Counted from the first letter of the stretch, positions 50,549 through 59,633 are shown. The stretch: DNA of 64,000 nt from Luxibacter massiliensis (GCF_900604355.1 NZ_UWOE01000002.1:1-64000), one strand, 5' to 3'. A program made the numbers and translations. The notes: generated by a model from the letters alone, not told the origin.

Positions 50549-51688
50549 CTAACAGTTCACGGCTGCGCATACGTCATAGTCCTTCCAGTCCATCGCCAGT
50601 GCCTTTGTGATGTCCTCTTCCATACGCAGGATACGGCACCCGGAAAATCCTTCGCAGGCTGCGAAGAAAGGCGCCTCATTCATGGCATAGTAAAGGTCAT
50701 GGGCGCTGCAGGGACCTTCCCCGTTCTGGGCCACATACATTTCCACTACCTCATTACGGATCGACGCTTTGATCTTCAGCTTTTTCATCAGCAGATGCAG
50801 GCAGTTGGCAGGGTTGCGGATCTCAATGTCCAGAAGCGCTGTCAGACGTTCTGTGGCGTCCTGATATCTCGCATACACTTCCTTCAGATTTTCCCGGTAA
50901 TCCAGGATCGTACTGTGGTTCCGGTGTGCCAGAGTGATCGGACTTCCCAGGCTGAGCGTATGGCTGTTGCCGTCTGTCAGCAACATCGGATACAGGTTCA
51001 CCCCGCTGGCCGCCACATCAGAAGTGGTCAGGCGCAGCGCCGGAGTAAGAAATTCCTTGTTGATCCCGTACCGGTCCAGCGCATCCCTGTATGTATCCAG
51101 AAGCTCCTGGTTCCCGGCAAGCGTCCACATGGCGCTCATCACAGAGTGGTCATAGGTCCCGGAGCCTTCCAGATAGGTGCTCCCCTTAAAATTCTTGTGC
51201 AGATACTCGCTTGTCGTCTCAAAGATCGCCTTCATATCCAGCACGCTGTAATCATGGGCGTCCCCGCCGTGTACAGCGGAAACCTTCCCATCCGCAATCT
51301 TGATGAGGCTTTCTCCTTTCGCCACTTTCAGGCAACAGTTCACTACCTTCGCATAGGTCCTTACATCCAGCTTGCGAAGGCCCTCTCCGCTGATACCGGC
51401 ACGACCTAAAATGGTCTGGATGGCACAGTTCCGGACCGGATACGCCTCCCCCCGTACCTTCAGTACAAGGCGGGTGTGCTTTTCCGTATCCTTCAGGATC
51501 TCCTCCATCTCTGCGTCCCCATTCTCCAGGTTGTCCGCCTCTTTCTCCAGCGGCACCAGCCGAAGAGACCGGGTCGGCTTGCGGATCCACTGTGAGGACT
51601 GAAGCCTCCGGCCCAGAAATGCAAGCATCTCCTCCGCCGTCGCAAAGGTCTTTTCAAAACCGTCTGCATACACCATTGTTTCATTCAT
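50549..51688 (-). CDS. DUF932-like plasmid/phage protein
   Basis: A 379-residue protein from ATG (MNETMVYADGFEKTFATAEEMLAFLGRRL) after AAAGGTGG. Segments CAIQTILGRAGISGEGLRKL, ALRLTTSDVAASGVNLYPML and LAHRNHSTILDYRENL resemble DUF932-like proteins encoded beside recombination genes in phages and islands. Function unknown. First gene of the long minus-strand operon. Confidence 0.55.
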   Translation of the reverse strand: MNETMVYADGFEKTFATAEEMLAFLGRRLQSSQWIRKPTRSLRLVPLEKEADNLENGDAEMEEILKDTEKHTRLVLKVRGEAYPVRNCAIQTILGRAGISGEGLRKLDVRTYAKVVNCCLKVAKGESLIKIADGKVSAVHGGDAHDYSVLDMKAIFETTSEYLHKNFKGSTYLEGSGTYDHSVMSAMWTLAGNQELLDTYRDALDRYGINKEFLTPALRLTTSDVAASGVNLYPMLLTDGNSHTLSLGSPITLAHRNHSTILDYRENLKEVYARYQDATERLTALLDIEIRNPANCLHLLMKKLKIKASIRNEVVEMYVAQNGEGPCSAHDLYYAMNEAPFFAACEGFSGCRILRMEEDITKALAMDWKDYDVCAAVNC

Positions 51689-51767
51689 GTTTTTCTTCCA
51701 CCTTTCTTTAAAATATTTATCCATAAACAGCCGAAGCTGATTGTGGCAGGCCACACACTTATACAAC

Positions 51768-51855
51768 ATCCGGAAAAAGCCTTGCCTTTCCGGATAAACA
51801 GCAATAAAAAAGGATGCACAGAGAAACGTCCTGTTTTCTCCATCCATCCTTTTAA
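51768..51855. promoter_or_regulatory. Double hairpin in the 5' region of the island operon
   Basis: Two strong stems lie between the DUF932-like gene and the next genes: ATCCGGAAA / TTTCCGGAT (51768-51795) and AAAAGGATG / CATCCTTTT enclosing GAGAAAC / GTTTTCTC (about 51808-51855). They are suited to leader control of the operon. The rest of 51856-52119 has no visible gene. Confidence 0.4.
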
Positions 51856-52119
51856 AATCTGGTTTTCCACCTATAAAACAAAAAAAGTGCCACACAGCCA
51901 TTACCGGCATACGGTGACACTACACTACAAACATAAACAACTTATGCTGGGAAAAGCGCCTGCCTTTCCTCTCCATGTCCGGGATTTCACAAAATCCCAA
52001 AACATTTCTCCCCACAGGGGAACGCATAAAAAAGAACTATATCAGTATACTAGCACAGGATATAGGTGCTGTCAATTTGTTTTACACTATATATAGTTAT
52101 TTCAGTCATCCAGGTTCCC

Positions 52120-52356
52120 TTATCTTGTGCTGTCTTTTTTCTGATGCTCCTGGTTTTCAGCCGATCCGCTGTCTGCCAGGACAAACCGGATCTGCCTGTC
52201 CAGAAACTCCCGACAGCTCGTCAGGATCTTTCCATGCTGTTCCTGTTCCCTGCAGGCATTCTCGCTGCACTTTTCCCCGAAAACGCAGCCGTCGCAATTA
52301 TTTGCCAGCGCCTCCCGTATCCAGTCCAGCTCCTTCTGTGTACCTATGATTTTCAT
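52120..52356 (-). CDS. Small Cys-rich hypothetical protein
   Basis: A 78-residue protein (MKIIGTQKELDWIREAL...) starting after GAGAGGTG. It contains CDGCVFGEKCSENAC and a later Cys, a likely zinc knuckle. Followed by a short acidic tail. Divergent from the XRE gene. Not recognised. Confidence 0.55.
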   Translation of the reverse strand: MKIIGTQKELDWIREALANNCDGCVFGEKCSENACREQEQHGKILTSCREFLDRQIRFVLADSGSAENQEHQKKDSTR

Positions 52357-52555
52357 GCCCAAACACCTCTCTATCATCATACCCCAAAACGACGGTTCTA
52401 TCACAATTTTTTCTCCAACTGTATTATAACAGGAAATTACGGTTATATTCCGTAATATATCCGGTTTACAGAATAATATATCTTTTTTAATCCGTAATTT
52501 ACTGTAAATAAATAGTTTACAATCGTAAGAAAAGGTGTGAAGTGAGGTGATAGGA

Positions 52556-52873
52556 ATGGACAAAAAATTCATCGGTGACCGGATAACCGAACTGCGGATC
52601 AAAAAGAATATCTCTGAATATCAGATGAGCCTGGATCTCGGCAAGAATAAAAGTTATATCCAGTCCATTTCCGCCGGACGCTCCCTGCCGACCATGCAGA
52701 ACTTCCTTGATATCTGTGAATACCTGGAAGTAACGCCTGCACAGTTCTTTGATACAGACCTTCACAATATTCCCCTATTTGAAAAAGCAACAGACCTGCT
52801 GAAACAGATTGATGACGAAGATATCCTTGCGGTCATCAGCATCCTGAACAGGCTCGCCGCCAGACACAAATAG
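52556..52873 (+). CDS. XRE-family transcriptional regulator
   Basis: A 105-residue regulator: HTH at residues 6-60 (RITELRIKKNISEYQMSLDLGKNKSYIQSISAGRSLPTMQNFLDICEYL) and a short helical C-terminus. Start ATG follows GTGAGGTGATAGG. Likely repressor of the island, being divergent from its operon and upstream of xis-int. Confidence 0.82.
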   Translation: MDKKFIGDRITELRIKKNISEYQMSLDLGKNKSYIQSISAGRSLPTMQNFLDICEYLEVTPAQFFDTDLHNIPLFEKATDLLKQIDDEDILAVISILNRLAARHK

Positions 52874-52880
52874 TTTTCCA

Positions 52881-52919
52881 AAAGCTGCCCGACTAAAAAG
52901 GCAGCTTTCTTCTTTTTCT
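52881..52919 (+). terminator. Terminator after the XRE gene
   Basis: AAAGCTGCC / GGCAGCTTT perfect 9-bp stem with a 10-nt loop followed by CTTCTTTTTC. Confidence 0.8.
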
Positions 52920-53167
52920 AATTTTTTTCCACTTTCTTCAAATTCCCCACTATTTTCTTTACAAATGGCAAAAACCATGAGGAACCTTGAAAACTGCATA
53001 AACTCCTTGTAAGAGGGATACAGGTGTCCGCAGATAGTGCAGCATTTTGCGTGCCTGCGGGCTTTAAGATTGCATAGCGACGCCGAAGACGCGGCTTGAG
53101 AAGGCGCAGGAACTGGCTTATGGGGAGGATTGTTTTCTTTTTATTTGAACTATCTTTAATACTAAAA

Positions 53168-53229
53168 TTTACAACCTGGCGGAAAAAACGTATAATAATG
53201 GCACGAGGATGTCTTAGTTATACGTTTTT
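53168..53229 (+). promoter_or_regulatory. xis-int promoter embedded in an inverted repeat
   Basis: A -35 TTTACA (53168-53173) and -10 TATAAT (53191-53196) with 17-bp spacing precede the excisionase gene. The -10 overlaps the left arm of a perfect 12-bp inverted repeat AAAAACGTATAA / TTATACGTTTTT (53184-53195 and 53218-53229). The arrangement suits an operator or a leader hairpin. The 52920-53167 stretch has no gene. Confidence 0.65.
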
Positions 53230-53254
53230 CCTGCTGTGTTTGAAAGGAGGATAA

Positions 53255-53470
53255 ATGACAGCAGAAACCAACTACTCAACAACATCTGCGTTATCATCCG
53301 GTGGATCTGATACTTACTCGGTAAGTGATATAGCCATCATTCTTGGGATCAGCAAAAAATCTGCTTATAAATTATGTGAGCAGGATTTCTTTATTTCCAA
53401 ACGGATAGGCAGAATTATACGGGTAAATAAAAAATCCTTTGAGGACTGGCTGAACGGCAGACCTGAATAA
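53255..53470 (+). CDS. xis: Excisionase-like HTH protein
   Basis: A 71-residue protein with a MerR/Xis-type helix-turn-helix (YSVSDIAIILGISKKSAYKLCEQDFFISKRIGRIIRVNKKSFEDWLN). Start after AAAGGAGG. It lies 13 bp upstream of the integrase gene, the usual arrangement, and should direct excision over integration. Confidence 0.85.
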   Translation: MTAETNYSTTSALSSGGSDTYSVSDIAIILGISKKSAYKLCEQDFFISKRIGRIIRVNKKSFEDWLNGRPE

Positions 53471-53483
53471 AGGAGAAAAACGT

Positions 53484-54866
53484 ATGGCTACAATCATTAA
53501 GCGTAAAAAGAATTATTCTGTTGTTTATTATTACGATACGCCTCAAGGCGAGAAGAAACAGAAGTGGGAAACCTTTACAACCTACAAAGATGCAAATAAA
53601 AGAAAAGTAGAAATTGAAAGTCAGCAGGAGAATGGGACATTTATTGCTCCTACCTCACAGACAGTAGAAGATTTCCTTTATGATTTTGTTACCCTGTATG
53701 GTGAAAAGAAATGGGGACTTACTACTTATGACAGTAATTTAGGGTTAATCAGCAACTATATCAATCCAATTATAGGATCGACACCTATTCAGAAGGTAAA
53801 TCGTAAATTTGTTGATTCTTACTACAAAACACTGACAAAGACAAAACCTGTGATCGTCAGGAACCGTAAACCTAAAAGCGAATATCTTCCTCCTGCGACG
53901 ATAGAAAAAATTTTCAAACTTCTTTCTACTGCATTTAGTCAGGCAGTCAAATGGGAACTTGTTGGAAAAAATCCTTTCCAGCTTTCAGACGCACTTCCCC
54001 GAACCAAATATAAAAAACGTGATATATGGACAGCAGAAAGTATCAGCAAAGCGCTTAACAGTTGCAAAGACGGCAAATTGTATGTAGCAATAAATCTTGC
54101 TTTTGCCTGCTCTATGAGGGAAGGGGAGATTCTTGGACTTACCTGGGATCTTGTAAATATTTCCGATGAGGCAATCGCAGAGGATAATGCTTACATTGAT
54201 ATCAAGAAGGAGTTGATCAGAGTCTCAAAAAGGGCACTGGAAACTTTGGATCAGAAAGATGTCTATTATATCTTTCCTCCTTTGATGCCGAATACATCAA
54301 CCAGGGTTGTTCTGAAAAAGCCCAAAAACGATACAAGTGTCCGCCGAGTATGGATACCCAAAACCCTGGCTTATATCCTGCGTGATTGGAAAAAGGCACA
54401 GGACGAACTGAAAGAATTTCTTGGCAATGAATACCAGGACTTCAATCTTGTCGTTGCTCTTGCGAATGGTCGTCCATGTGAAGGAAGGGTATTACTGAAA
54501 GCCTTTGAAGAACTTCGCAAGGAAGCCGGACTGCCTAATGTGGTGTTCCATTCACTCAGACATTCCAGTACAACCTATAAACTTAAGCTGAACCATGGCG
54601 ATATTAAAGCGACTCAGGGCGATACCGGACATGCTCAGGCAGATATGGTTACAGAGGTTTATTCTCATATTCTTGATGAGGATAGGAAAATAAATGCTCA
54701 GAAATTTGATGCAGCGTTCTACGCTAATCCGGATTTGAGCAAATACAATCCGCCTCTTCCAAATGAAAAGCCTGAAAAAACAGAAATAGACATCAACAGT
54801 TTAATCGAGCAGTTGAAAAAATCGCCCGAGCTGGCTAATACACTGGCACAGCTTTTGGCCCAATAA
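53484..54866 (+). CDS. int: Tyrosine integrase of the tRNA-Arg island
   Basis: A 460-residue phage-type integrase. N-terminal arm-binding beta region, SAM-like core-binding domain (about 60-160) and catalytic domain with Arg in AFACSMREGEILGLTW, the HSLRHSS box (His and Arg) and the Tyr in VTEVYSHILDEDR. Ends about 180 bp from the 3' end of tRNA-Arg on the opposite strand, so the tRNA is the likely attachment site. Confidence 0.92.
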   Translation: MATIIKRKKNYSVVYYYDTPQGEKKQKWETFTTYKDANKRKVEIESQQENGTFIAPTSQTVEDFLYDFVTLYGEKKWGLTTYDSNLGLISNYINPIIGSTPIQKVNRKFVDSYYKTLTKTKPVIVRNRKPKSEYLPPATIEKIFKLLSTAFSQAVKWELVGKNPFQLSDALPRTKYKKRDIWTAESISKALNSCKDGKLYVAINLAFACSMREGEILGLTWDLVNISDEAIAEDNAYIDIKKELIRVSKRALETLDQKDVYYIFPPLMPNTSTRVVLKKPKNDTSVRRVWIPKTLAYILRDWKKAQDELKEFLGNEYQDFNLVVALANGRPCEGRVLLKAFEELRKEAGLPNVVFHSLRHSSTTYKLKLNHGDIKATQGDTGHAQADMVTEVYSHILDEDRKINAQKFDAAFYANPDLSKYNPPLPNEKPEKTEIDINSLIEQLKKSPELANTLAQLLAQ

Positions 54867-55009
54867 CTTATTAGCACAGAAATTGCTAATTTTATTATTA
54901 GCAAGCATACTGATTTTATTAGCAGAAGGTGGTAAACCAGTTCAAGTCCAATTAGCAGGAATTTATATTTATGCAATTTATATTCACGCATGGATTTCTG
55001 AAAGAAAAA

Positions 55010-55037
55010 ACGCCACAAATCCTTGGATTCATGGCGT
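55010..55037 (-). terminator. tRNA-Arg terminator
   Basis: ACGCCA / TGGCGT stem with an inner ATCC/GGAT pairing, followed on the minus strand by TTTTTTCTTTC, directly beyond the 3' end of tRNA-Arg. Confidence 0.75.
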
Positions 55038-55042
55038 TTATA

Positions 55043-55116
55043 CGTTCCTGACTGGAGTCGAACCAGCGGCCTATTGCTTAGGAGGCAATCGCTCTATCCT
55101 ACTGAGCTACAGGAAC
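55043..55116 (-). tRNA. trnR-CCT: tRNA-Arg (anticodon CCT)
   Basis: Full cloverleaf on the minus strand: acceptor GTTCCTG / CAGGAAC, D arm AGCTC..GAGC, anticodon loop CTCCTAA (CCT, reads AGG), T arm GCTGGTTCGACTCCAGT. CCA is not encoded. It is intact despite the neighbouring integrase, as expected when the island restores the tRNA 3' end. Confidence 0.93.
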
Positions 55117-55165
55117 TTATCTATATTATAACGGTTTTATGCAACCGCTACAACCAAATTATTCA

Positions 55166-55230
55166 GTTTTGGACTTGAACGGGCTGCCACTTAGGAGGCG
55201 GTCGCTCTATCCAGCTGAGCTATAGCGACA
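55166..55230 (-). pseudogene. Decayed tRNA-Arg(CCT) copy
   Basis: The minus strand reads TGTCGCTATAGCTCAGCTGG and on through a CCT anticodon loop (GCCTCCTAAGTGGC), but the T arm is damaged and the acceptor 3' strand is lost. Confidence 0.7.
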
Positions 55231-55300
55231 TCTGAAAAATCTATTAAATTGTACTTGTAATCTGAACTCTTGCCAATTGCCTTTAAAGTCTATACTATAA

Positions 55301-55346
55301 TGGTGCCTCAGGGGCAGTCACTCTTCTCTGCTAAACTATAGAGACA
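55301..55346 (-). pseudogene. Further decayed tRNA-like remnant
   Basis: TGTCTCTATAGTTTAGCAG and the following 25 nt align with the 5' half of the neighbouring tRNA copy with many changes; no full cloverleaf. The rest of 55231-55580 is AT-rich DNA without a gene. Confidence 0.5.
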
Positions 55347-55580
55347 TTCTAAAACACTTTTAATTAAAAAAGTACCTTTAATAATATAACACGAAATATT
55401 TATTTTCACAAGATTTAAAATAAAATTTATTCAATATAATTTATAGAATATTATACAAAAAACTAATTTATTTCGCTTTAATATTATTTTTTCTGCTTTT
55501 TAAATATCAAAATAACTTTATTATATAATTTATTCTGATATTTCACTCTACATACGCACTTGTTTCTCAAATTATTACCT

Positions 55581-56102
55581 TTATCCTATACCTTGATTCG
55601 ATTTAGCAAATATTACACCGAATATCCTTCTGGCAATTGGACCTGCAATAAAGAGCTGTACGGGCAATGCCATCATAAAATTTTTGCAGTAAGTCACTAT
55701 GTAGTTTGGTATAAACTGTTCATTAAATCCAGATCCATGATATATTCCCAAAATGCTGGCAAAAGCAACTTGTACTATAACTGTAAAAACTTGTATGATT
55801 AAAATAATATAGATTAAACGGTCATCAGGTTTCACGATCTTAAATGCAAAATATTTGGCAATATGGCTGGAAATGAAAAATGCACATAAAAAAATAATAA
55901 TATATTCAATCCACATTTCTTTCATTGTATCCATAAGCATACCTACACCCGTCCGAAGGACATGTATTAGGGGATGCCCTTTGGATATACTATTTAAAAA
56001 ATGTTTTGTCACAAGTATTTTATTATATAATGTCATAATATAAACCATAATCCACGCAGTTATTGCGGTAAATACCAAAGATTCTATTTTTGTTCTAGGC
56101 AT
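55581..56102 (-). CDS. DUF2798 membrane protein with an in-frame repeat insertion
   Basis: A 173-residue protein with about four membrane segments (LVFTAITAWIMVYIMTLYNKIL; EYIIIFLCAFFISSHIAKYFAF; YIILIIQVFTVIVQVAFASIL; NFMMALPVQLFIAGPIARRIF), matching the DUF2798 family. Between the first and second segments about 17-20 residues (KGHPLIHVLRTGVG) are encoded by a copy of the genome's palindromic repeat, leaving the frame open. Role unknown; membrane protein. Confidence 0.75.
   Translation of the reverse strand: MPRTKIESLVFTAITAWIMVYIMTLYNKILVTKHFLNSISKGHPLIHVLRTGVGMLMDTMKEMWIEYIIIFLCAFFISSHIAKYFAFKIVKPDDRLIYIILIIQVFTVIVQVAFASILGIYHGSGFNEQFIPNYIVTYCKNFMMALPVQLFIAGPIARRIFGVIFAKSNQGIG
55939..55989 (+). 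repeat. Palindromic repeat copy inside the DUF2798 gene
   Basis: A shortened copy: ATACCT, then CCCGTCCGAAGGACATGTAT and GGGATGCCCTTTGGATATA. About 10 bp near the left are missing relative to full copies. It adds codons without a stop to the gene on the opposite strand. Confidence 0.8.
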
Positions 56103-56409
56103 AACTATTCCTCCTTATTTTTATTTTGAACATATATTTTTCGGCTTGCTGATTTTTACTTTAATTACTCATTCTTTAATTCCTCCTTTACCTTAATAAT
56201 ATCAGCAAAAAAATAAATGTCCCTCCGCTGTCCGACAATAGCAGAGTGACATTTAATGTCTGAAATATATAAAATATATTATTTATTTAATTATTTGCTC
56301 CGTTAATTTTATATCATATTTTCATAGAAAATTCAAGATTTTCTTAAACAGCTGTGGAAAAATATCTTCTGCTAAGAGAAACAAGTGAAAATTTCAATTT
56401 CTTTTATAC

Positions 56410-57285
56410 TCAAAAATTAATGTACCCTTGTAACCAAATAGTTCCTTTAAATCTGCGTCCAATTTCAGGTTCCCCCATAACTTCACTTTTAGGTACGCAA
56501 ATGTCAAACTGTAGTTCATTAACGTCTAATTTTAATTGATATAACTCTTCACCTGTCAGGCTATTTTCTATTTTTCTTACGGCAAGTATTTCCCCCATAA
56601 TAGAATATAAATCACATTCCACACCATACGGCATAAAATATGTATCTACGATCGTAAAAATATCCTCGTTTATAAGTCTTCTTGACACCTTTGAATAAAT
56701 ATCGATGTCATCTAAAGTTAGTGTTTCAATTGCCGTCTGATCCCCGCTGCGTGCAGCATTTAGAAGCATTTTTCTATTATCTGATGCTTCCTTTTCATTT
56801 CTCATTTGTTCCTTGTTTTTTTTAACAGGAAACAAGATTTTACCAGACAATGCCAACCCTGAAAATGTTACTGAAGTTGCTGGCCTAAAATCAAAGCCGA
56901 GCTGCTGTTCTTTCATATATTCAATTCCATTTTGTAGATGAAAGATAAGACTTATGCCAACTTTAGGATCTTCACAAATTCCTACATACTGTTCTTTTTC
57001 AATTCTTTTTTCTACCAGGACTTCTACGCAAGTGGTTATGCCACTCCCTTCAAAATATGGAAAATAATAATCTGCATCAAAATTTTCATGTCCATCTAAC
57101 TCGCCACAAATTGTAATTCCTATATTTTGACCATACTCTTTTTGGAATTCACAGTAATCTGCATCTTCCTGATAAGAAACAATAGTCTGATGTGTAAAAT
57201 TTGTTTCCACTTGGTTCAGAATCTCTTTTAATTCTTTTTTTGTATTTAGATTATTGAAACCAATGGCCTTTAAATATTGATGCAT
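56410..57285 (-). CDS. DUF3881 family protein
   Basis: A 291-residue protein from ATG (MHQYLKAIGFNNL) after GGAGAATAAT; an upstream TTG is less likely. Residues such as LKAIGFSN-like start, GITICGELDGHENFDADYYFPYFEG and a C-terminal PKSEVMGEPEIGRRFKGTIWLQG end match DUF3881, a family of Lachnospiraceae. Function unknown. It supports the taxonomic call. No gene overlaps 56103-56409. Confidence 0.75.
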   Translation of the reverse strand: MHQYLKAIGFNNLNTKKELKEILNQVETNFTHQTIVSYQEDADYCEFQKEYGQNIGITICGELDGHENFDADYYFPYFEGSGITTCVEVLVEKRIEKEQYVGICEDPKVGISLIFHLQNGIEYMKEQQLGFDFRPATSVTFSGLALSGKILFPVKKNKEQMRNEKEASDNRKMLLNAARSGDQTAIETLTLDDIDIYSKVSRRLINEDIFTIVDTYFMPYGVECDLYSIMGEILAVRKIENSLTGEELYQLKLDVNELQFDICVPKSEVMGEPEIGRRFKGTIWLQGYINF

Positions 57286-57338
57286 ATTATTCTCCAAATT
57301 ATATAACTTAATTTAAAAGACTACTACAATTTATTTCT

Positions 57339-57440
57339 TACTGAACATTCGCAGTTTAATAGGTATAACCTTGTCGGATGAAGTCCATGCGTCCGAAAGA
57401 CAAGCATTATGGGCCTAGTAATAAGCCATGTTGGGTATAC
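57339..57440 (+). repeat. Palindromic repeat copy with leading hairpin
   Basis: A diverged CTTACTGAAC..GTTTAATAG hairpin followed by TATAACCTTGTCGGATGAAG and a repeat body interrupted by about 20 extra bases before TTGGGTATAC. Confidence 0.7.
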
Positions 57441-57483
57441 CAATCAATGTCCATCTGCAATTTGGCAGTCAAATGTAATCTTT

Positions 57484-58773
57484 TTATTTATTTTTCACAT
57501 GAATCTGGCTGCATCCGCCCATATATGGCTGAAGTGCTTCAGGTATTTTAACTGACCCATCTGCCTGTAAATTATTCTCCAGAAATGCAATTAACATTCT
57601 TGGAGGTGCCACTACTGTATTATTCAAAGTATGGGCAAAGTATTTACCCTCTTTTCCTTTTACCCTGATGCCTAACCTTCTGGCCTGGGCATCTCCTAAA
57701 TTGGAACAACTGCCTACCTCAAAATATTTTTTCTGCCTGGGCGACCAAGCTTCTACATCTACTGATTTTACTTTTAAGTCTGCCAAATCACCAGAGCAAC
57801 ATTCCAATGTGCGGACAGGTATATCCAGTGAACGGAATAAATCAACAGTATTTTTCCATAATTTCTCGTACCACTGCATACTTTCTTCTGGTTTACAAAC
57901 TACAATCATTTCCTGTTTTTCAAATTGATGGATTCTATATACACCTCTCTCTTCAATACCATGGGACCCTTTTTCTTTTCTAAAACAGGGTGAATAACTT
58001 GTCAAAGTTTGAGGTAATTCTTCCTCTGCAATCTGTGTATTAATGAATTTACCAATCATAGAGTGTTCACTTGTACCAATAAGATACAAGTCTTCCCCTT
58101 CTATCTTATACATCATTGCATCCATTTCTGCAAAACTCATAACGCCAGTTACTACATTACTTCTAATCATGAAAGGAGGTATACAATATGTAAACCCTCT
58201 GTTAATCATAAAATCTCTGGCATAAGATATTACTGCAGAATGAATACGTGCTATATCTCCCATTAAATAATAAAAACCACTTCCCGCAACATTCCGTGCG
58301 CTGTCCAAATCAATCCCCTGAAAACTTTCCATTATTTCTGTATGGTACGGAATGTCAAAGTCCGGTACAAATGGCTCTCCATATCTTTCAAGTTCTACGT
58401 TCTCACTGTCATCCTTACCTATAGGCACTGAAGGGTCAATTATGTTAGGAATGACCATCATAACTTTTTTAAGATTTTCTTCAACTTCTTTTTCTTCAAC
58501 AGATAAGGCTTCTATTCTGTCCGCATTCTCGGACACCTGTCTTTTCAGGCTTTCTGCATCTTCTTTTTTCCCCTGTGCCATCATGGCGCCTATTTCTTTT
58601 GATATCTTATTTTTTTCTGCCCTCAGAGCCTCTACTTCTTGTTTAATATCACGGTTCCTCTGATCTAACTTCAGTACCTCATCCACTAAAGGTAATTTTT
58701 CATCCTGGAATTTATTTTTAATATTTTGTCTCACTGCCTCTGGATTTGTTCTTACAAATTTGATATCTAACAT
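57484..58773 (-). CDS. serS: Seryl-tRNA synthetase
   Basis: A 429-residue class II synthetase that charges tRNA-Ser. N-terminal coiled-coil arm (about 30-110), motif 2 FRKEKGSHGIEERGVYRIHQFEK, and motif 3 near NNTVVAPPRMLIAFLENN. Full length. A GGGCAT / ATGCCC hairpin lies in the 5' region (about 58827-58853). The order parA, parB, DUF4446, serS is typical of origin-proximal DNA in Lachnospiraceae. Confidence 0.95.
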   Translation of the reverse strand: MLDIKFVRTNPEAVRQNIKNKFQDEKLPLVDEVLKLDQRNRDIKQEVEALRAEKNKISKEIGAMMAQGKKEDAESLKRQVSENADRIEALSVEEKEVEENLKKVMMVIPNIIDPSVPIGKDDSENVELERYGEPFVPDFDIPYHTEIMESFQGIDLDSARNVAGSGFYYLMGDIARIHSAVISYARDFMINRGFTYCIPPFMIRSNVVTGVMSFAEMDAMMYKIEGEDLYLIGTSEHSMIGKFINTQIAEEELPQTLTSYSPCFRKEKGSHGIEERGVYRIHQFEKQEMIVVCKPEESMQWYEKLWKNTVDLFRSLDIPVRTLECCSGDLADLKVKSVDVEAWSPRQKKYFEVGSCSNLGDAQARRLGIRVKGKEGKYFAHTLNNTVVAPPRMLIAFLENNLQADGSVKIPEALQPYMGGCSQIHVKNK

Positions 58774-58882
58774 TTTATTTTCTCCTTTAAACCTTATTAA
58801 ATGCTTTAGTATCTATTTGCTCTCTAGGGCATCTATTTTGATATGCCCTCGAGTACATTCATTTTAACATATTTAATAAAGA

Positions 58883-59401
58883 CTATTTTAAAGCATATGC
58901 TTCCTGGAAAATTGCCCTTTCAAGAGATTCAGCTTCTTCCTCTGCTAACTCTATATAGCTTTCCCCTTTTACTACTTCTTTAATATAGGTGTAGCAGCCT
59001 TCTCTGCTGTGCATGGCATTCATAATCCAACCATTATTATTTTCGTCAAGCATAGTTAAAGCAAAACTCAGGTTTCCTCCCATTTCATGAAAAGCATCAT
59101 ATTTGACAATTCCAATCTTCTGGTAATGACCTTTTATTTGTTTGTTAATAGTACTAATATCATCTGTGTTTTTCTTGACATTTTCTATGATTTCATCTAT
59201 TTCAGAAAATCGTTTTAAAATACTTTCTTCTAAATTCTTTCCATCTTTTCCTTTCATAAACGATGAATAACTTGCTTTCAGTCTATTATACTTCATATTA
59301 ACTCTTATCATTAATATAAAAAATATAATTTGAACAGCAAATAAAAATATAATCAAATAGGATGGATCTATGCCATAACTATTCAAAAAATCACTAACCA
59401 T
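58883..59401 (-). CDS. DUF4446 family membrane protein
   Basis: A 172-residue protein with one N-terminal membrane segment (about 15-33, YLIIFLFAVQIIFFILMI), a coiled coil (about 55-92) and the conserved IGIVKYDAFHEMGGNLSFALTMLDENNNGWIMNAMHSREGCYTY domain. DUF4446 genes regularly lie after parB in Clostridia. Function unknown. Confidence 0.85.
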   Translation of the reverse strand: MVSDFLNSYGIDPSYLIIFLFAVQIIFFILMIRVNMKYNRLKASYSSFMKGKDGKNLEESILKRFSEIDEIIENVKKNTDDISTINKQIKGHYQKIGIVKYDAFHEMGGNLSFALTMLDENNNGWIMNAMHSREGCYTYIKEVVKGESYIELAEEEAESLERAIFQEAYALK

Positions 59402-59510
59402 TTATTTTACACCTCTTAATTATTTGTTTCACTCCCAGTTTTCTATACTCCATTATTCTCACTATAAATCATATCCAGAAATAACTTTTAATACACCTAT
59501 GACAGTATAT

Positions 59511-59606
59511 CTATACTTATTGAAAATTAGCAGTTCAATAAGTATAACCTCATTAGGCAAAGTCCATCCATCCGAAGGACATGTATAAGGAATCCTCTTT
59601 AGATAT
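59511..59606 (+). repeat. Palindromic repeat copy with leading hairpin
   Basis: CTTATTGAAA-7-GTTCAATAAG hairpin (about 59515-59542) followed by a diverged repeat body to AGATATAG. It lies between parB and DUF4446. Confidence 0.75.
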
Positions 59607-59633
59607 AGATACTTGAAATACATATTTATTTTA

